DNA of 37,702 nt from Nitrospirota bacterium (GCA_016235245.1 JACRLO010000002.1:1-37702); one strand, 5' to 3'. Counted from the stretch's first letter, positions 16,197 to 23,717 are shown. Numbers and translations are program-made. Notes: generated by a model not told the origin, from the sequence alone.

Positions 16197-17420
16197 ATGT
16201 CCCCCATAATCATCTGCATAGATATGGATGCCTTTTTTGCCTCTGTGGAGCAGCAGGCTAATCCCCGGCTCAGAGGCAAACCTGTAGCGGTTATCGGTTC
16301 AGGCGGCAGGACAGTCGTCACCACGCGTTCCTATGAGGCGCGGGCGTTCGGGGTAAAGACAGGGATGAATATCTATGAGGCAAGAAAGCTCTGCCCCCAT
16401 CTCATTCTGGTAGTCGGCGATAACGAAAAATATACCCATACCTGCAGAGAACTTTCCGTGCTCTACAACCGTTATACGCCTGATATCGAAATCTACTCAA
16501 TTGATGAGGCATTTCTTGACGTAACAACAACCCATCACCTCTTTGGCGGCCCGGTTGCCATAGGAGCCTCCATCAAAAAAGAAGTAAAGGATCAGTTCGG
16601 CATCAACTGCACTGTCGGGATAGCGCCCAATATCCTTATGGCAAAACTTGCCAGTGACATCGCAAAGCCTGACGGCCTCAAATGGATAAAGCCCGAAGAA
16701 ACGGAAACCGTGCTGAAAGACCTTCCGGTCGGAGAACTCTGGGGGATTGGGTCGGCCACTACGGAAAGACTTGAGCAATTTGGCATCAGGACATGCGGTG
16801 AGCTGGGTAAGGCGCCGGTAAGCCTGTTACGGAACAAATTCGGCATCATGGGGGAGACCTTGAAGCATATGGGTCTTGGGCGCTGTGACAGACCCCTCAT
16901 CGTCAGGGAAGGAAACCCGAAATCCATAGGGCACAGCATGACCCTGCCGGAAGATATATCCGACAGGGAAGCCATAACGTCAGAGCTTTTGAAATTAAGC
17001 TCAATGGTCGGCAGAAGGGCAAGAACGTATGGGTTTGCCGGCAAGAAGATAACGCTTACGGTACGGTATGCCGATTTTAAGACCTTCACAAAACAGGCTG
17101 CGCTTCAGGCCTATAGCAACGGCACGCATGAGATCTACCATGCTGCACGGGATATCCTGGATTCGATAAGACTTGCTGACAAGGTCAGACTGCTTGGTGT
17201 GAGCCTTTCTGAGCTGCTGCAGGATAATGGCGGCCAGCTGGCCCTGTTTCATGACGATGCAAAGGAGAAATCCATCTTAAAGGCGGTCGACCGTCTCAAT
17301 GACAAGTTCGGTGATTTTACGGTCACATGGGCATCCTATCTGAAAACAATGGAACCTCCCGGCGTCATATCCCCTGCATGGAGACCAAGCGGCGTCCGGC
17401 ATATCGATATAAAAAAATGA
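16197..17420 (+). CDS. dinB: DNA polymerase IV (Y family)
   Basis: This 407-aa translesion polymerase has the catalytic Asp in CIDMDAFFASVE (D9, with D11 nearby) and SIDEAFLDV for the second acidic pair. It also has a helix-hairpin-helix region (LWGIGSATTERLEQFGIRTCGEL) and the little-finger domain. Near residue 350 there is a QLALF beta-clamp-binding motif, here followed by about 55 further residues. It is the last gene of the lexA operon, so induction by DNA damage is expected. Confidence 0.96.
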   Translation: MSPIIICIDMDAFFASVEQQANPRLRGKPVAVIGSGGRTVVTTRSYEARAFGVKTGMNIYEARKLCPHLILVVGDNEKYTHTCRELSVLYNRYTPDIEIYSIDEAFLDVTTTHHLFGGPVAIGASIKKEVKDQFGINCTVGIAPNILMAKLASDIAKPDGLKWIKPEETETVLKDLPVGELWGIGSATTERLEQFGIRTCGELGKAPVSLLRNKFGIMGETLKHMGLGRCDRPLIVREGNPKSIGHSMTLPEDISDREAITSELLKLSSMVGRRARTYGFAGKKITLTVRYADFKTFTKQAALQAYSNGTHEIYHAARDILDSIRLADKVRLLGVSLSELLQDNGGQLALFHDDAKEKSILKAVDRLNDKFGDFTVTWASYLKTMEPPGVISPAWRPSGVRHIDIKK

Positions 17421-17479
17421 GGCAGTATTTAAACTGACAACACCCGGATTATCATAAAAAAAGGCATTTCCTGTGAAAT

Positions 17480-17516
17480 AACAGGCAGGTCCGGAAGCAG
17501 GACAGACCTGCCTGTT
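17480..17516. terminator. Hairpin terminator between dinB and a convergent small gene
   Basis: A perfect 12-bp stem (17480-17491 with 17505-17516) encloses a 13-base loop. It lies between the convergent dinB gene and the 41-aa gene at 17523. On the minus strand a smaller hairpin and seven T follow, so it could serve both directions. Confidence 0.6.
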
Positions 17517-17522
17517 GCACAG

Positions 17523-17648
17523 TTACTTCGGTATCAGCTGCGAGGGCTTGCCGTCAGCTTTCTCTTTTTTTGCCTGTCTCTTTTCTTTCAGACTGTGCTG
17601 TGCTTTTTTCTTTGTATTGGGCTTCTGTTTGTTCGTTTCTTTGCTCAT
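17523..17648 (-). CDS. Small Lys-rich conserved protein, 41 aa
   Basis: A strong ribosome site (AAGGAGG, 6 bases before ATG) precedes a 41-codon frame. The product is highly basic and rich in Lys, Gln and Ala, with SLKEKRQAKKEKADG in the middle. Very short proteins with a SLKEKRxxKKxK core are scattered across bacterial phyla as hypothetical proteins. It has no membrane segment or Cys. A nucleic-acid or ribosome-associated role would fit the charge, but this is only inference. Confidence 0.7.
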   Translation of the reverse strand: MSKETNKQKPNTKKKAQHSLKEKRQAKKEKADGKPSQLIPK

Positions 17649-17779
17649 GAAATCCTCCTTGATACGTCTTGATTTCATTCTACCGTATCCCCGGGCATAG
17701 TCAATAGCAGGCAGCCCGGGAAAGTCTCATCAGCTCCGCGTGGTATAATAAGAGGGTAGAAGATAAAGGAGGATGACAA

Positions 17780-18001
17780 ATGCAGACCTTGGATGCCTTA
17801 TATAATACGCTTACCAGAAAAGTCCAGATAGTAAACAAGGATATAACCAGGGAAATAGTCGAAGATTGGGTGGGAGATGCCGGTTCTGTCGACAGGCAGA
17901 TAGCCTTCATGTCCGGAGCGCTGAGCGCCTTGTATAGCGGGCAATATACCCCTGATAAAATGGTTGAGGATATACTTCAGTCAAATCACCTGGATAACTG
18001 A
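17780..18001 (+). CDS. Hypothetical protein, 73 aa
   Basis: AAAGGAGG stands nine bases before the ATG. The product is a small, mainly helical, soluble protein (TRKVQIVNKDITREIVEDWVGDAG in the middle) without Cys or membrane segments. Its stop overlaps the next start as TGATG, so the two are coupled. I do not recognise the family. Confidence 0.75.
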   Translation: MQTLDALYNTLTRKVQIVNKDITREIVEDWVGDAGSVDRQIAFMSGALSALYSGQYTPDKMVEDILQSNHLDN

Positions 18002-18306
18002 TGAAAAAGAAAACAGTGCACTTTTCGGTTGAAGACATAATCAGAAGCGAGTTCAGGAAACCTGTCAGCAGAGGAACGATCGGCAAGGATGCCAATGGGT
18101 TACTCTGGGCCTATGGTGTTGTCCTGAAAGACGCCCGCTACACTGTCGGGGTTATCACCATAAACATGGAGACTCATAACGTAGAACGGGTAAAGGACAA
18201 AGAAAGCTCATATGAACAAAGGGCGGATGCCGCCGCTTATATCTCGGAATTGATAAAGGGAATTCTTCCCATAGAAATTCCGGCAGTTCAAATAACGCCG
18301 GCTTAG
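18001..18306 (+). CDS. Hypothetical protein, 101 aa
   Basis: This protein is translated from an ATG that overlaps the upstream stop. It has a basic N-terminus (MKKKTVHFSVEDIIRSEFRKP), a beta-like centre (LLWAYGVVLKDARYTVGVITINMETHNVERV) and a helical tail. No signal peptide or metal motif is seen. Conservation as a pair with the 73-aa gene would be informative. Family not recognised. Confidence 0.75.
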   Translation: MKKKTVHFSVEDIIRSEFRKPVSRGTIGKDANGLLWAYGVVLKDARYTVGVITINMETHNVERVKDKESSYEQRADAAAYISELIKGILPIEIPAVQITPA

Positions 18307-18522
18307 CCCGCCGGGAACCCTCTGTGTCCTCCTTTGCCGGGCAGGCGGGTGAGACTGATGAAGATGACATGCCGGGCGATCAGCAGGGCCAGAAGGTCAG
18401 GCACGACCCCCCAAAGAGCAGACCACGTGAGTGAGAACCGGTGCCGGACCTCCTTCTCGGAGAAGATGCCCGGTGGCGGGAGTCGCTGTCTGACGGTAAG
18501 GTAAACGGAGGTTGTCTTTCTT

Positions 18523-18894
18523 ATGGAAGAGCAAATTGTCTGGGGGAAAAGCCTTGGAAGCGCGCTTGAGCAGGCGCGAAAGGAACATAAGCTTGTGCTT
18601 GCCGCTTTTTTCGGCAAGGACTGCGAGGCATGCATAAGAATGAACAAATGCACATTGATCACCGAAAGCGTTATGGAATACATAAAGAAATATTTTATTG
18701 CTGTTAAATATGAATCAGGCATAGATTCCGAGCAGTTCATGCGTTTCGATGTAACAGCAAAGCCGGCGAGCATTGTGCTTGATGCTTCCGGCAATGAAGT
18801 ATTCAGGAAGATAGGCTATTTTGAGCCTGAGGTATTTATCGAAAAGCTCGAAAAGGCCAGAAAAAAGGCTCTCCACATGGCGGCTGCACACTAG
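18523..18894 (+). CDS. Thioredoxin-like protein with CEAC motif
   Basis: This 123-aa thioredoxin-fold protein has the redox pair CEAC in FFGKDCEACIRMNK and a cis-Pro region TAKPASIVLDASG. There is no signal peptide, so it should be cytoplasmic. It resembles the Thioredoxin_7/DUF255 group rather than classical thioredoxin (no WCGPC). The Glu-Ala between the cysteines is unusual and will alter redox potential. AACGGAGG precedes the ATG at some distance. It is separated from both neighbours and is probably a single-gene unit. Confidence 0.85.
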   Translation: MEEQIVWGKSLGSALEQARKEHKLVLAAFFGKDCEACIRMNKCTLITESVMEYIKKYFIAVKYESGIDSEQFMRFDVTAKPASIVLDASGNEVFRKIGYFEPEVFIEKLEKARKKALHMAAAH

Positions 18895-18954
18895 ACCGTC
18901 TCTTTTTCCAGGTCTCAGGCCCCTGCCCGATAACGCTCGTTAATTGTTAATCGC

Positions 18955-19425
18955 TCAGTGCAATGCTCCGCCGTGGCCTGCCCATACTCCCACGCCGATC
19001 GCCAGGAGGCTCAGGCTGAGGACGACCCAGTGAAAACGGGAAAGCAGAACAAAGATCTTGTCCGCATCCCGGCCTTCCTTTCCCTTAAAGAGCATGCCGA
19101 AGATCTTTGCCTCGAACAAAAGCACCAGCAGATAGAAGGTCCAGACGATCAGCATCAGCGTCGGGCCTATGCCTGCTGTGCTGAAGAGCATGCGCCATTC
19201 CCCGGTCTGATACAGGAGCCATGCGCCGGTCAGGCCGACCACAGCAAGAGAACCCTTTGCGATCCCGGCAAAACGGTGTTCTATGCCCTGAAAGAAGATG
19301 ACCTTTTCGAGCGAGTTCTCCATCCTGGTGAGCATCGGGAAGACGATCATCGTGACGAACGCAACACCACCGATCCAGATCACCACGCCCAGGACATGTA
19401 TTGCTGTTAAAACGGAAACAAGCAT
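18955..19425 (-). CDS. CopD-like integral membrane protein
   Basis: This 156-aa protein has four transmembrane helices. The ATG at 19425 is chosen for its AAAGGAGG site. The N-terminus AIHVLGVVIWIGGVAFVTM and conserved-looking His residues (H9, EHRFAG, RFHWVV, terminal GHGGALH) fit the CopD/DUF2269 type of heme- or copper-linked membrane proteins. It could take part in metal or redox handling, and the divergent neighbour is a heavy-metal-associated-domain protein. Substrate unknown. Confidence 0.75.
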   Translation of the reverse strand: MLVSVLTAIHVLGVVIWIGGVAFVTMIVFPMLTRMENSLEKVIFFQGIEHRFAGIAKGSLAVVGLTGAWLLYQTGEWRMLFSTAGIGPTLMLIVWTFYLLVLLFEAKIFGMLFKGKEGRDADKIFVLLSRFHWVVLSLSLLAIGVGVWAGHGGALH

Positions 19426-19746
19426 GAGGACCTCCTTTGCTGCTGCATCTCTTGCCTGCTTATAGTCTATGCCGTTTGGACTGGCCCTGCCATGATGCAT
19501 ATCATGCCCAGCTTGGACGGTCTGGAGAGGGGAACAGGGCGGATAGGTCTCGAAATGGTAACTGTAATTATCGGTTAATCTGCAGTCCGAATATCACTTT
19601 GACAGACAGGGATTTCCCTGTTACTGTTTAACGGAGCAGAGGGTTCAGGTCACGAATGAGTCCGGGTTTTCCGGTAAGCAGAGCGAACATAACCGAGGCT
19701 CATCTGCAGGAGCAGCGCATAAATATCATCTATCAGGAGGAGCGTT
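19426..19746. other. Intergenic region between divergent CopD-like and HMA-like genes
   Basis: No gene is seen in these 321 bases. A small hairpin (ACAGGGA/TCCCTGT, 19606-19621) lies in the middle. The end carries the ribosome site AGGAGG of the selenoprotein candidate. Short frames here have no ribosome site. Confidence 0.5.
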
Positions 19747-20055
19747 ATGAAAAAAAGAAAACAGGCTGCTGCGGGTATTCTGATCCTGCTTTTTTTGACA
19801 TTGGCCGGCCTTGTCCATGCCGAAGAGATAAAGGTCAGATTGAGTGTGCCGACCGTATTTTGAGCATCAGCAGCAATGACGGCAAGTTTTGCCGTAGAGG
19901 CCCTTGACGGGGTGAAGAAGGTTGATGATGATCAGGAGAAACATACGCTCACGATCGTTTTTGATGACAGGAAAGTGACTGTTGATGCCATTAAAGAGGC
20001 CCTGATAAAGGCAAACCACAGGGTTGAGGGCAATGGTGAAATAGTGCCGAAGTGA
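19747..20055 (+). CDS. Probable selenoprotein, periplasmic HMA/MerP-like (in-frame UGA = Sec39)
   Basis: AGGAGG precedes an ATG and a 25-residue signal peptide (ILILLFLTLAGLVHA). The frame then reads EEIKVRLSVPTVF, UGA, ASAAMTASFAVEALDGVKKV and continues open for 63 more codons through a heavy-metal-associated-type beta-alpha-beta ending EGNGEIVPK and TGA. The UGA (19861-19863) falls exactly at the first Cys of the usual CxxC metal motif, and the second Cys is Ala. A perfect hairpin begins 15 bases after the UGA. Together these support selenocysteine insertion rather than a stop. The alternative is a pseudogene from a Cys to stop change. Ordinary gene callers would end the protein at 38 residues. 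It could handle mercury, copper or another soft metal, or have a redox role. Confidence 0.7.
19879..19895 (+). promoter_or_regulatory. Bacterial SECIS-like hairpin
   Basis: ACGGCAA, GTT, TTGCCGT forms a perfect 7-bp stem with a three-base loop whose first base is G. The loop starts 22 bases after the in-frame UGA. Bacterial SECIS elements need an apical G near the loop start and a spacing of roughly 16-37 bases, so the fit is good. Confidence 0.65.
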
Positions 20056-20108
20056 GCAATAAGAGTATCTATAAGGAGGATCGCGTTTCAGCGCAATGTA
20101 TGGTGTGT

Positions 20109-20127
20109 TATAATTTTAGAAAAGGAG
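20109..20127 (+). promoter_or_regulatory. hicBA -10 box and ribosome site
   Basis: A perfect TATAAT (20109-20114) is followed by AAAAGGAGG just before the hicB-like ATG. The -35 region is poor (TTTCAG at 17 bases). A leader of only about 10-15 bases is expected. Confidence 0.5.
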
Positions 20128-20133
20128 GATGCC

Positions 20134-20376
20134 ATGGCTGAAATATTTCTGAAGCTGCATCTTGAGGCCCTTGAAGAAGGCGGTTTTGTTGCAACGAGCC
20201 CTGACTTGCCCGGTCTTGTGGCACAAGGCAGAACAATGTCAGAGACCGTGGAAATAGCGCACGATGTTGCGAGGAAACTCTTCGAATCCTACGAAGAGCA
20301 CGGCGACCCTCTTCCTGCCAGCATCAGAAGACCATCAAGAGAGATTGATATCGATATTGCTGTCGGCATTGCCTGA
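20134..20376 (+). CDS. hicB: HicB-like antitoxin
   Basis: This 80-aa protein has the HicB partial RNase H-like fold signature: LHLEALEEGGFVATSPDLPGLVAQGRTMSETVEIAHD. HicB neutralises the HicA mRNA interferase. It lacks the C-terminal DNA-binding domain of longer HicBs, so autoregulation would need the complex or another factor. Its stop overlaps the toxin start (TGATG). Confidence 0.88.
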   Translation: MAEIFLKLHLEALEEGGFVATSPDLPGLVAQGRTMSETVEIAHDVARKLFESYEEHGDPLPASIRRPSREIDIDIAVGIA

Positions 20377-20600
20377 TGGGTCCGCTTGCCGGATTCAGGT
20401 ATAAGGAGGTTGTGCGTAAACTCAGAAATACAGGATTTGTTTTTGACCGTAATGCAAAAGGCAGCCACGAGATCTGGTGGCACCCAACTACCCGCAAAAG
20501 AACCACCATTCCAAACCATCCCGGAGATATTCCTGAAGGCACCTTGAGGGCCATACTGAAACAGGCGGACCTTCCCGTTGAAGAATTTCTGAAATTGTAA
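20376..20600 (+). CDS. hicA: HicA-like mRNA interferase toxin
   Basis: This 74-aa HicA/YcfA-type double-stranded-RNA-binding-fold toxin has the catalytic His in KGSHEIWWHP. It also has the basic stretch TRKRTTIPNHPGDIPEGTLRAILKQADLP typical of the family. It is coupled to HicB by overlapping stop and start. A relic of a second HicA C-terminus occurs at 23718-23763. Confidence 0.9.
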   Translation: MGPLAGFRYKEVVRKLRNTGFVFDRNAKGSHEIWWHPTTRKRTTIPNHPGDIPEGTLRAILKQADLPVEEFLKL

Positions 20601-20647
20601 CTACGGAACACGGCGGCTCAGATTTTTTGAAAGCATCTCTCAGATCA

Positions 20648-20780
20648 GTTTTCCATCTCTTCGATATATTCTCTCACCAACTCCATAACAATTCCGGCAT
20701 CACGGTATCTCTGCTGACATTCGCTCGCAGCAGCTTCAGCAAGCCCGTCGAAACTGCCAAATAGCAATAGGCAAGGCTGA
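20648..20780 (-). repeat. Dispersed repeat, copy A (before the ATPase gene)
   Basis: About 130 bases closely match copy B at 22147-22284 in the same orientation; the first 70 also match copy C at 24377-24446. On the minus strand it reads as the 3' end of a gene (DAGIVMELVREYIEEMEN, stop). Copies A and B bracket the DUF4143 ATPase. The stretch 20601-20866 holds no other recognisable gene. Confidence 0.8.
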
Positions 20781-20866
20781 CCATGCTCAGTGCTGCAGAG
20801 ATTTATTGAAAGCAGGCTATGCTGAGCGCCAGTGCTGCTATTCCCTGAAGGTGAATATATAAGCTG

Positions 20867-20900
20867 ATTTATTTGCTTTCAGGCAAATAAATTGTATAAT
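20867..20900 (+). promoter_or_regulatory. Leaderless promoter with 10-bp inverted repeat
   Basis: Perfect arms ATTTATTTGC (20867-20876) and GCAAATAAAT (20883-20892) surround TTTCAG and overlap the -35 (TTGCTT, 20873-20878) and spacer. The -10 TATAAT (20895-20900) ends six bases before the ATG at 20907, so the mRNA should begin at or next to the start codon. No ribosome site is present. Confidence 0.65.
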
Positions 20901-20906
20901 AGTTTC

Positions 20907-22079
20907 ATGCTGAAAAAACGGTATTTAACCTCATATATCGTTGATGACCTTAAGGATAAGATGGTATTTGTTGGCGGTCCGCGTCAGGTAGGAAAGACGA
21001 CCCTCTGTCAAAACTTCATTGGAGCCTCATTCAATAACCCCGCATATTTTAATTGGGATAACAGAACCGACAGAAAGACTATCATGACAGCCTCGTGGCC
21101 AGGTGACGCCGAACTCCTTATTTTCGATGAGATTCACAAATACCGGCAGTGGAAGGGGCTCATCAAGGGGGAATACGACAAACTTAAGGACAGGTTTAAG
21201 TTCCTTGTTACCGGCAGTGCGAGGCTTGATCTCTACAGAAGAGGCGGAGATTCTCTGCAGGGGAGGTATCATTACTACAGGCTTCATCCCTTTAGCCTGG
21301 CCGAGATGGAAGGGATTCCATACAGGTCCTTTGTGGCCGGTGAATTGCCGATGGGAAAGGATTTTTATCAGGATGCCCTCAATACACTGGACAACTTTGG
21401 AGGGTTTCCCGAGCCTGTAACAAAGCAGAGCAAACGGCAGCTCAGGCGCTGGCATAATGAAAAGATCGAGCGGATGTTCCGGGAAGATATACTGGACGTA
21501 CAGTCAATCAGGGATATCGGGAACATGAAGCTCCTTAGCGACATCCTGTCCTCAAAGGTCGGCGCCCTTCTGTCGCTCAATACCATACGGGAAGATCTCG
21601 AGGTCAGCCACCGCGCGGTGACGCACTGGATGGATATACTTGAGGCCTTCTACTACCACTTCCGCATCTATCCGTTCTCGGCAAAGAAGATACGATCTCT
21701 TAAAAAAGAGCCTAAGCTTTACCTGTGGGACTGGTCAGAAGTCGAGGATGAGGCTGCCCGTTTCGAGAACCTCATTGCGTCCCATCTCCTGAAATTCGTG
21801 CATTTCATCACAGATAATGAAGGCCACAAGGCTGAGCTTTACTATCTGCGGGATGTTGATAAGCGGGAGGTCGACTTTCTCGTGACCATAAAAAACAGAC
21901 CCTGGTTTGCCGTTGAGGTAAAGCTCAATGATACTGCCCCCTCCCCAAACCTGCTCTATTTCAGGGACAGGCTGGCTATCACGCATCTGTTCCAGGTGGT
22001 GAAGAAGGAGAAGACAGACCGGCTTGAGAAGGGTGTAAGGATAATTTCTGCAGGAAAATTCCTTGCAGGGCTTATATAA
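20907..22079 (+). CDS. AAA ATPase with DUF4143 domain
   Basis: This is a 390-aa protein. The N-terminal P-loop ATPase has Walker A VGGPRQVGKTT, Walker B LLIFDEIHKY and sensor FLVTGSARLDLYRRGGDSLQGRY. The C-terminal half carries the DUF4143 nuclease-like domain (YLRDVDKREVDFLVTIKNRPWFAVEVK, a PD-(D/E)XK-like pattern). Such proteins are common in genomic islands and are suspected of defence or toxin-like roles. The ATG at 20907 has no ribosome site but fits a leaderless mRNA; a TTG at 20892 lies within the promoter. It is flanked by direct repeats A and B and stands alone. Confidence 0.88.
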   Translation: MLKKRYLTSYIVDDLKDKMVFVGGPRQVGKTTLCQNFIGASFNNPAYFNWDNRTDRKTIMTASWPGDAELLIFDEIHKYRQWKGLIKGEYDKLKDRFKFLVTGSARLDLYRRGGDSLQGRYHYYRLHPFSLAEMEGIPYRSFVAGELPMGKDFYQDALNTLDNFGGFPEPVTKQSKRQLRRWHNEKIERMFREDILDVQSIRDIGNMKLLSDILSSKVGALLSLNTIREDLEVSHRAVTHWMDILEAFYYHFRIYPFSAKKIRSLKKEPKLYLWDWSEVEDEAARFENLIASHLLKFVHFITDNEGHKAELYYLRDVDKREVDFLVTIKNRPWFAVEVKLNDTAPSPNLLYFRDRLAITHLFQVVKKEKTDRLEKGVRIISAGKFLAGLI

Positions 22080-22146
22080 AACTGACTGCGTCCTTTACCA
22101 CGTCCTGCGCATCCATTTGCCGGTTTTCTTGACCGTCGCGTCTCAG

Positions 22147-22284
22147 GTTAATTTCCCAACTCTTCGATATATTCTATCACCAACTCTATGACAATTCCGG
22201 CATCACGGGTATCTCTGCTGACATTCGCTCACTGCGGCTTCAGCAAGCCCCGCGAAACCTGCCAAACAGCAATAGACAAGTCTG
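22147..22284 (-). repeat. Dispersed repeat, copy B (after the ATPase gene)
   Basis: This copy matches A across its length with a one-base difference in length in the coding-like part. On the minus strand it ends DAGIVIELVIEYIEELGN and a stop, but an upstream stop breaks the frame, so it is a relic. The rest of 22080-22396 shows no gene. Confidence 0.8.
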
Positions 22285-22396
22285 ATTTAGTTGTTGCTTG
22301 TTTTGCAAACAAAAGACTGAGAAATAATGCTGCATGATCATCGACATTTCTACTTTGACTTGAAACTCCAGCACACAAGCCTCCAGCGAATAAACC

Positions 22397-22425
22397 TTGA
22401 CAAGTGTTAACATGCAGGTTAACAT
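22397..22425 (+). promoter_or_regulatory. RelE/XRE promoter with embedded operator, leaderless
   Basis: The -35 TTGACA (22397-22402) and -10 TAACAT (22420-22425) are separated by 17 bases. Between them lies the inverted repeat TGTTAAC, six bases, GTTAACA (22405-22424). The -10 ends six bases before the GTG at 22432, which has no ribosome site, so the transcript should be leaderless. The operator is a good target for the XRE antitoxin. Confidence 0.7.
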
Positions 22426-22431
22426 ATTCCT

Positions 22432-22788
22432 GTGGGTAAGACCATAAGATTTTATAGAACCGTTGACGGGAAATGCCCGGTGCAAAGATTTCTCGATTCA
22501 CTGCCCGGCAAGGCAGCGCAAAAAGTAGCATGGGTGCTTGGCCTGATCGAGGACCTTGATGTCGTGCCCTCGATATACCTCAAGAAACTCGTGAATACTG
22601 AAGAGATATGGGAGTGCAGAATTCAGCTTGGCTCGAATGCATACCGGATATTCTGCTTCTTTGACGGCAATTCCGTTGTCGTGCTAACCCACGGATTGAC
22701 CAAGAAGACGCAAAAGACCCCTCAGCGTGAGATTGAGCGGGCCGAGGCTTATAGAAGAGACTATTTGCAAAGGAGGACAAAGAGATGA
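22432..22788 (+). CDS. RelE/HigB-type toxin (phage Gp49-like family)
   Basis: This 118-aa protein resembles the Gp49-like/HigB branch of RelE toxins: TIRFYRTVDGKCPVQRFLDSLPGKAAQKV, then VPSIYLKKL, ECRIQLGSNAYRIFCFF and LTHGLTKKTQKTPQREIERAEAYRRDYL. These toxins cut ribosome-bound mRNA. The start is GTG. The gene overlaps the XRE antitoxin by four bases, giving the toxin-first order usual in this type. Confidence 0.9.
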   Translation: MGKTIRFYRTVDGKCPVQRFLDSLPGKAAQKVAWVLGLIEDLDVVPSIYLKKLVNTEEIWECRIQLGSNAYRIFCFFDGNSVVVLTHGLTKKTQKTPQREIERAEAYRRDYLQRRTKR

Positions 22789-23060
22789 GTGATCTAAAGA
22801 AATATGTTACCGAAAGAAAGAAGAGGGATAAAGCTTTCGCCGAAGGATATGACGAGGGTTACGAACAGTTCAAGATCGGCGTGGTGCTCAAACATGCCCG
22901 TGAGACGGCAGGACTTACACAAGAAGAACTTGCCCACAGACTGAAGACCAAGAAGACCGCTATCTCAAGGATCGAAAACCATGCAGAAGATATAAAGCTC
23001 TCAACCCTGGAAAAAGTAGCCCATGCCCTTGGAAAACGGCTCGAAGTAAAAATAGCCTGA
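22785..23060 (+). CDS. XRE-family antitoxin
   Basis: This 91-aa protein has an N-terminal helical toxin-binding region (1-35) and a helix-turn-helix from about 36 to 88 (LTQEELAHRLKTKKTAISRIENHAEDIKLSTLEKVAHALG). It likely neutralises the upstream toxin and represses the promoter through the palindrome at 22405-22424. Confidence 0.9.
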   Translation: MSDLKKYVTERKKRDKAFAEGYDEGYEQFKIGVVLKHARETAGLTQEELAHRLKTKKTAISRIENHAEDIKLSTLEKVAHALGKRLEVKIA

Positions 23061-23107
23061 GTCAAAACAGACAGGCAATTTTATAAAAGTGGAACGTTGA
23101 AAAGAAT

Positions 23108-23455
23108 ATGGCACTGAACGACATAGAAAAGAAAAGGATAGAGAAGGCGGTAAGCGCCTCTATGGAGAAGTTACGGCCTGCTCCGCATATTCGCCCGGAC
23201 CTCGATTACGGGTATACGATCTCGGGCCAGAGTATTGAACTCTTCGAGATACGGCCACAGTGGAACAATCCGAAAATCAGGCATGAGAGCCCATTTGCCA
23301 AAGCGACATTTGTACGGACCAAGGGTAAGTGGAAGGTGTTCTGGATACGCGCTGATCTGAAGTGGCACAGCTACTCACCCCTGCCTGAGATGAAAGCGAT
23401 TGAGGATTTTCTGGCTGCAGTAAAAAAAGACGAATACCATTGCTTCTTTGGGTAA
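23108..23455 (+). CDS. DUF3024 family protein
   Basis: This 115-aa protein matches the DUF3024 pattern: SIELFEIRPQWNNP, then FAKATFVRTKGKWKVFWIRADLKWHSY and a final DEYHCFFG. The function of the family is unknown. It often lies in accessory regions next to toxin-antitoxin genes. It begins 48 bases after the antitoxin stop on the same strand and may be in the same transcript. Confidence 0.82.
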   Translation: MALNDIEKKRIEKAVSASMEKLRPAPHIRPDLDYGYTISGQSIELFEIRPQWNNPKIRHESPFAKATFVRTKGKWKVFWIRADLKWHSYSPLPEMKAIEDFLAAVKKDEYHCFFG

Positions 23456-23508
23456 GTTCGATGCCCAACTCACCAATAATCCAAACCGGCTCCACTTTTT
23501 GCACCAAT

Positions 23509-23645
23509 TATTAACCCGGCAATATATTATCGCAAGCCGTCATCCTCGCTTGTCGGGGATCGGACGGCGTAACACGGCAAAAACAAAGAAAGATTCCGGA
23601 CGAGCCGGAATGACAAGATTAAACTATTTGATTGCCGGGTTAATA
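23509..23645. mobile_element. Small inverted-repeat (MITE-like) element
   Basis: Perfect 15-base ends (TATTAACCCGGCAAT at 23509-23523 and its complement at 23631-23645) bound a 137-bp unit. The outermost TA on each side could be a target duplication, as in IS630/Tc1-type insertion. The inside contains a second palindrome (ATTCCGG/CCGGAAT). No coding frame. The stretch 23456-23789 otherwise holds only the HicA relic. Confidence 0.65.
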
Positions 23646-23717
23646 GCTGACTCTCGTAATGCTCTGATATCGAGCTGGAAGGTCACCCCAGCTTTTTTGC
23701 TGAAATCAAATCAGCTG

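Noticed and set aside
18303-18490. Hydrophobic minus-strand frame ending HRFSLTWSALWGVVPDLLALLIARHVIF
   Set aside because: It looks somewhat protein-like and could be a relic of a membrane protein, but no start, ribosome site or full domain is found between the neighbouring genes.
20076-20113. Five-codon leader peptide before hicB
   Set aside because: The ATG at 20096 is too far from the AAGGAGG and overlaps the hicB -10 box.
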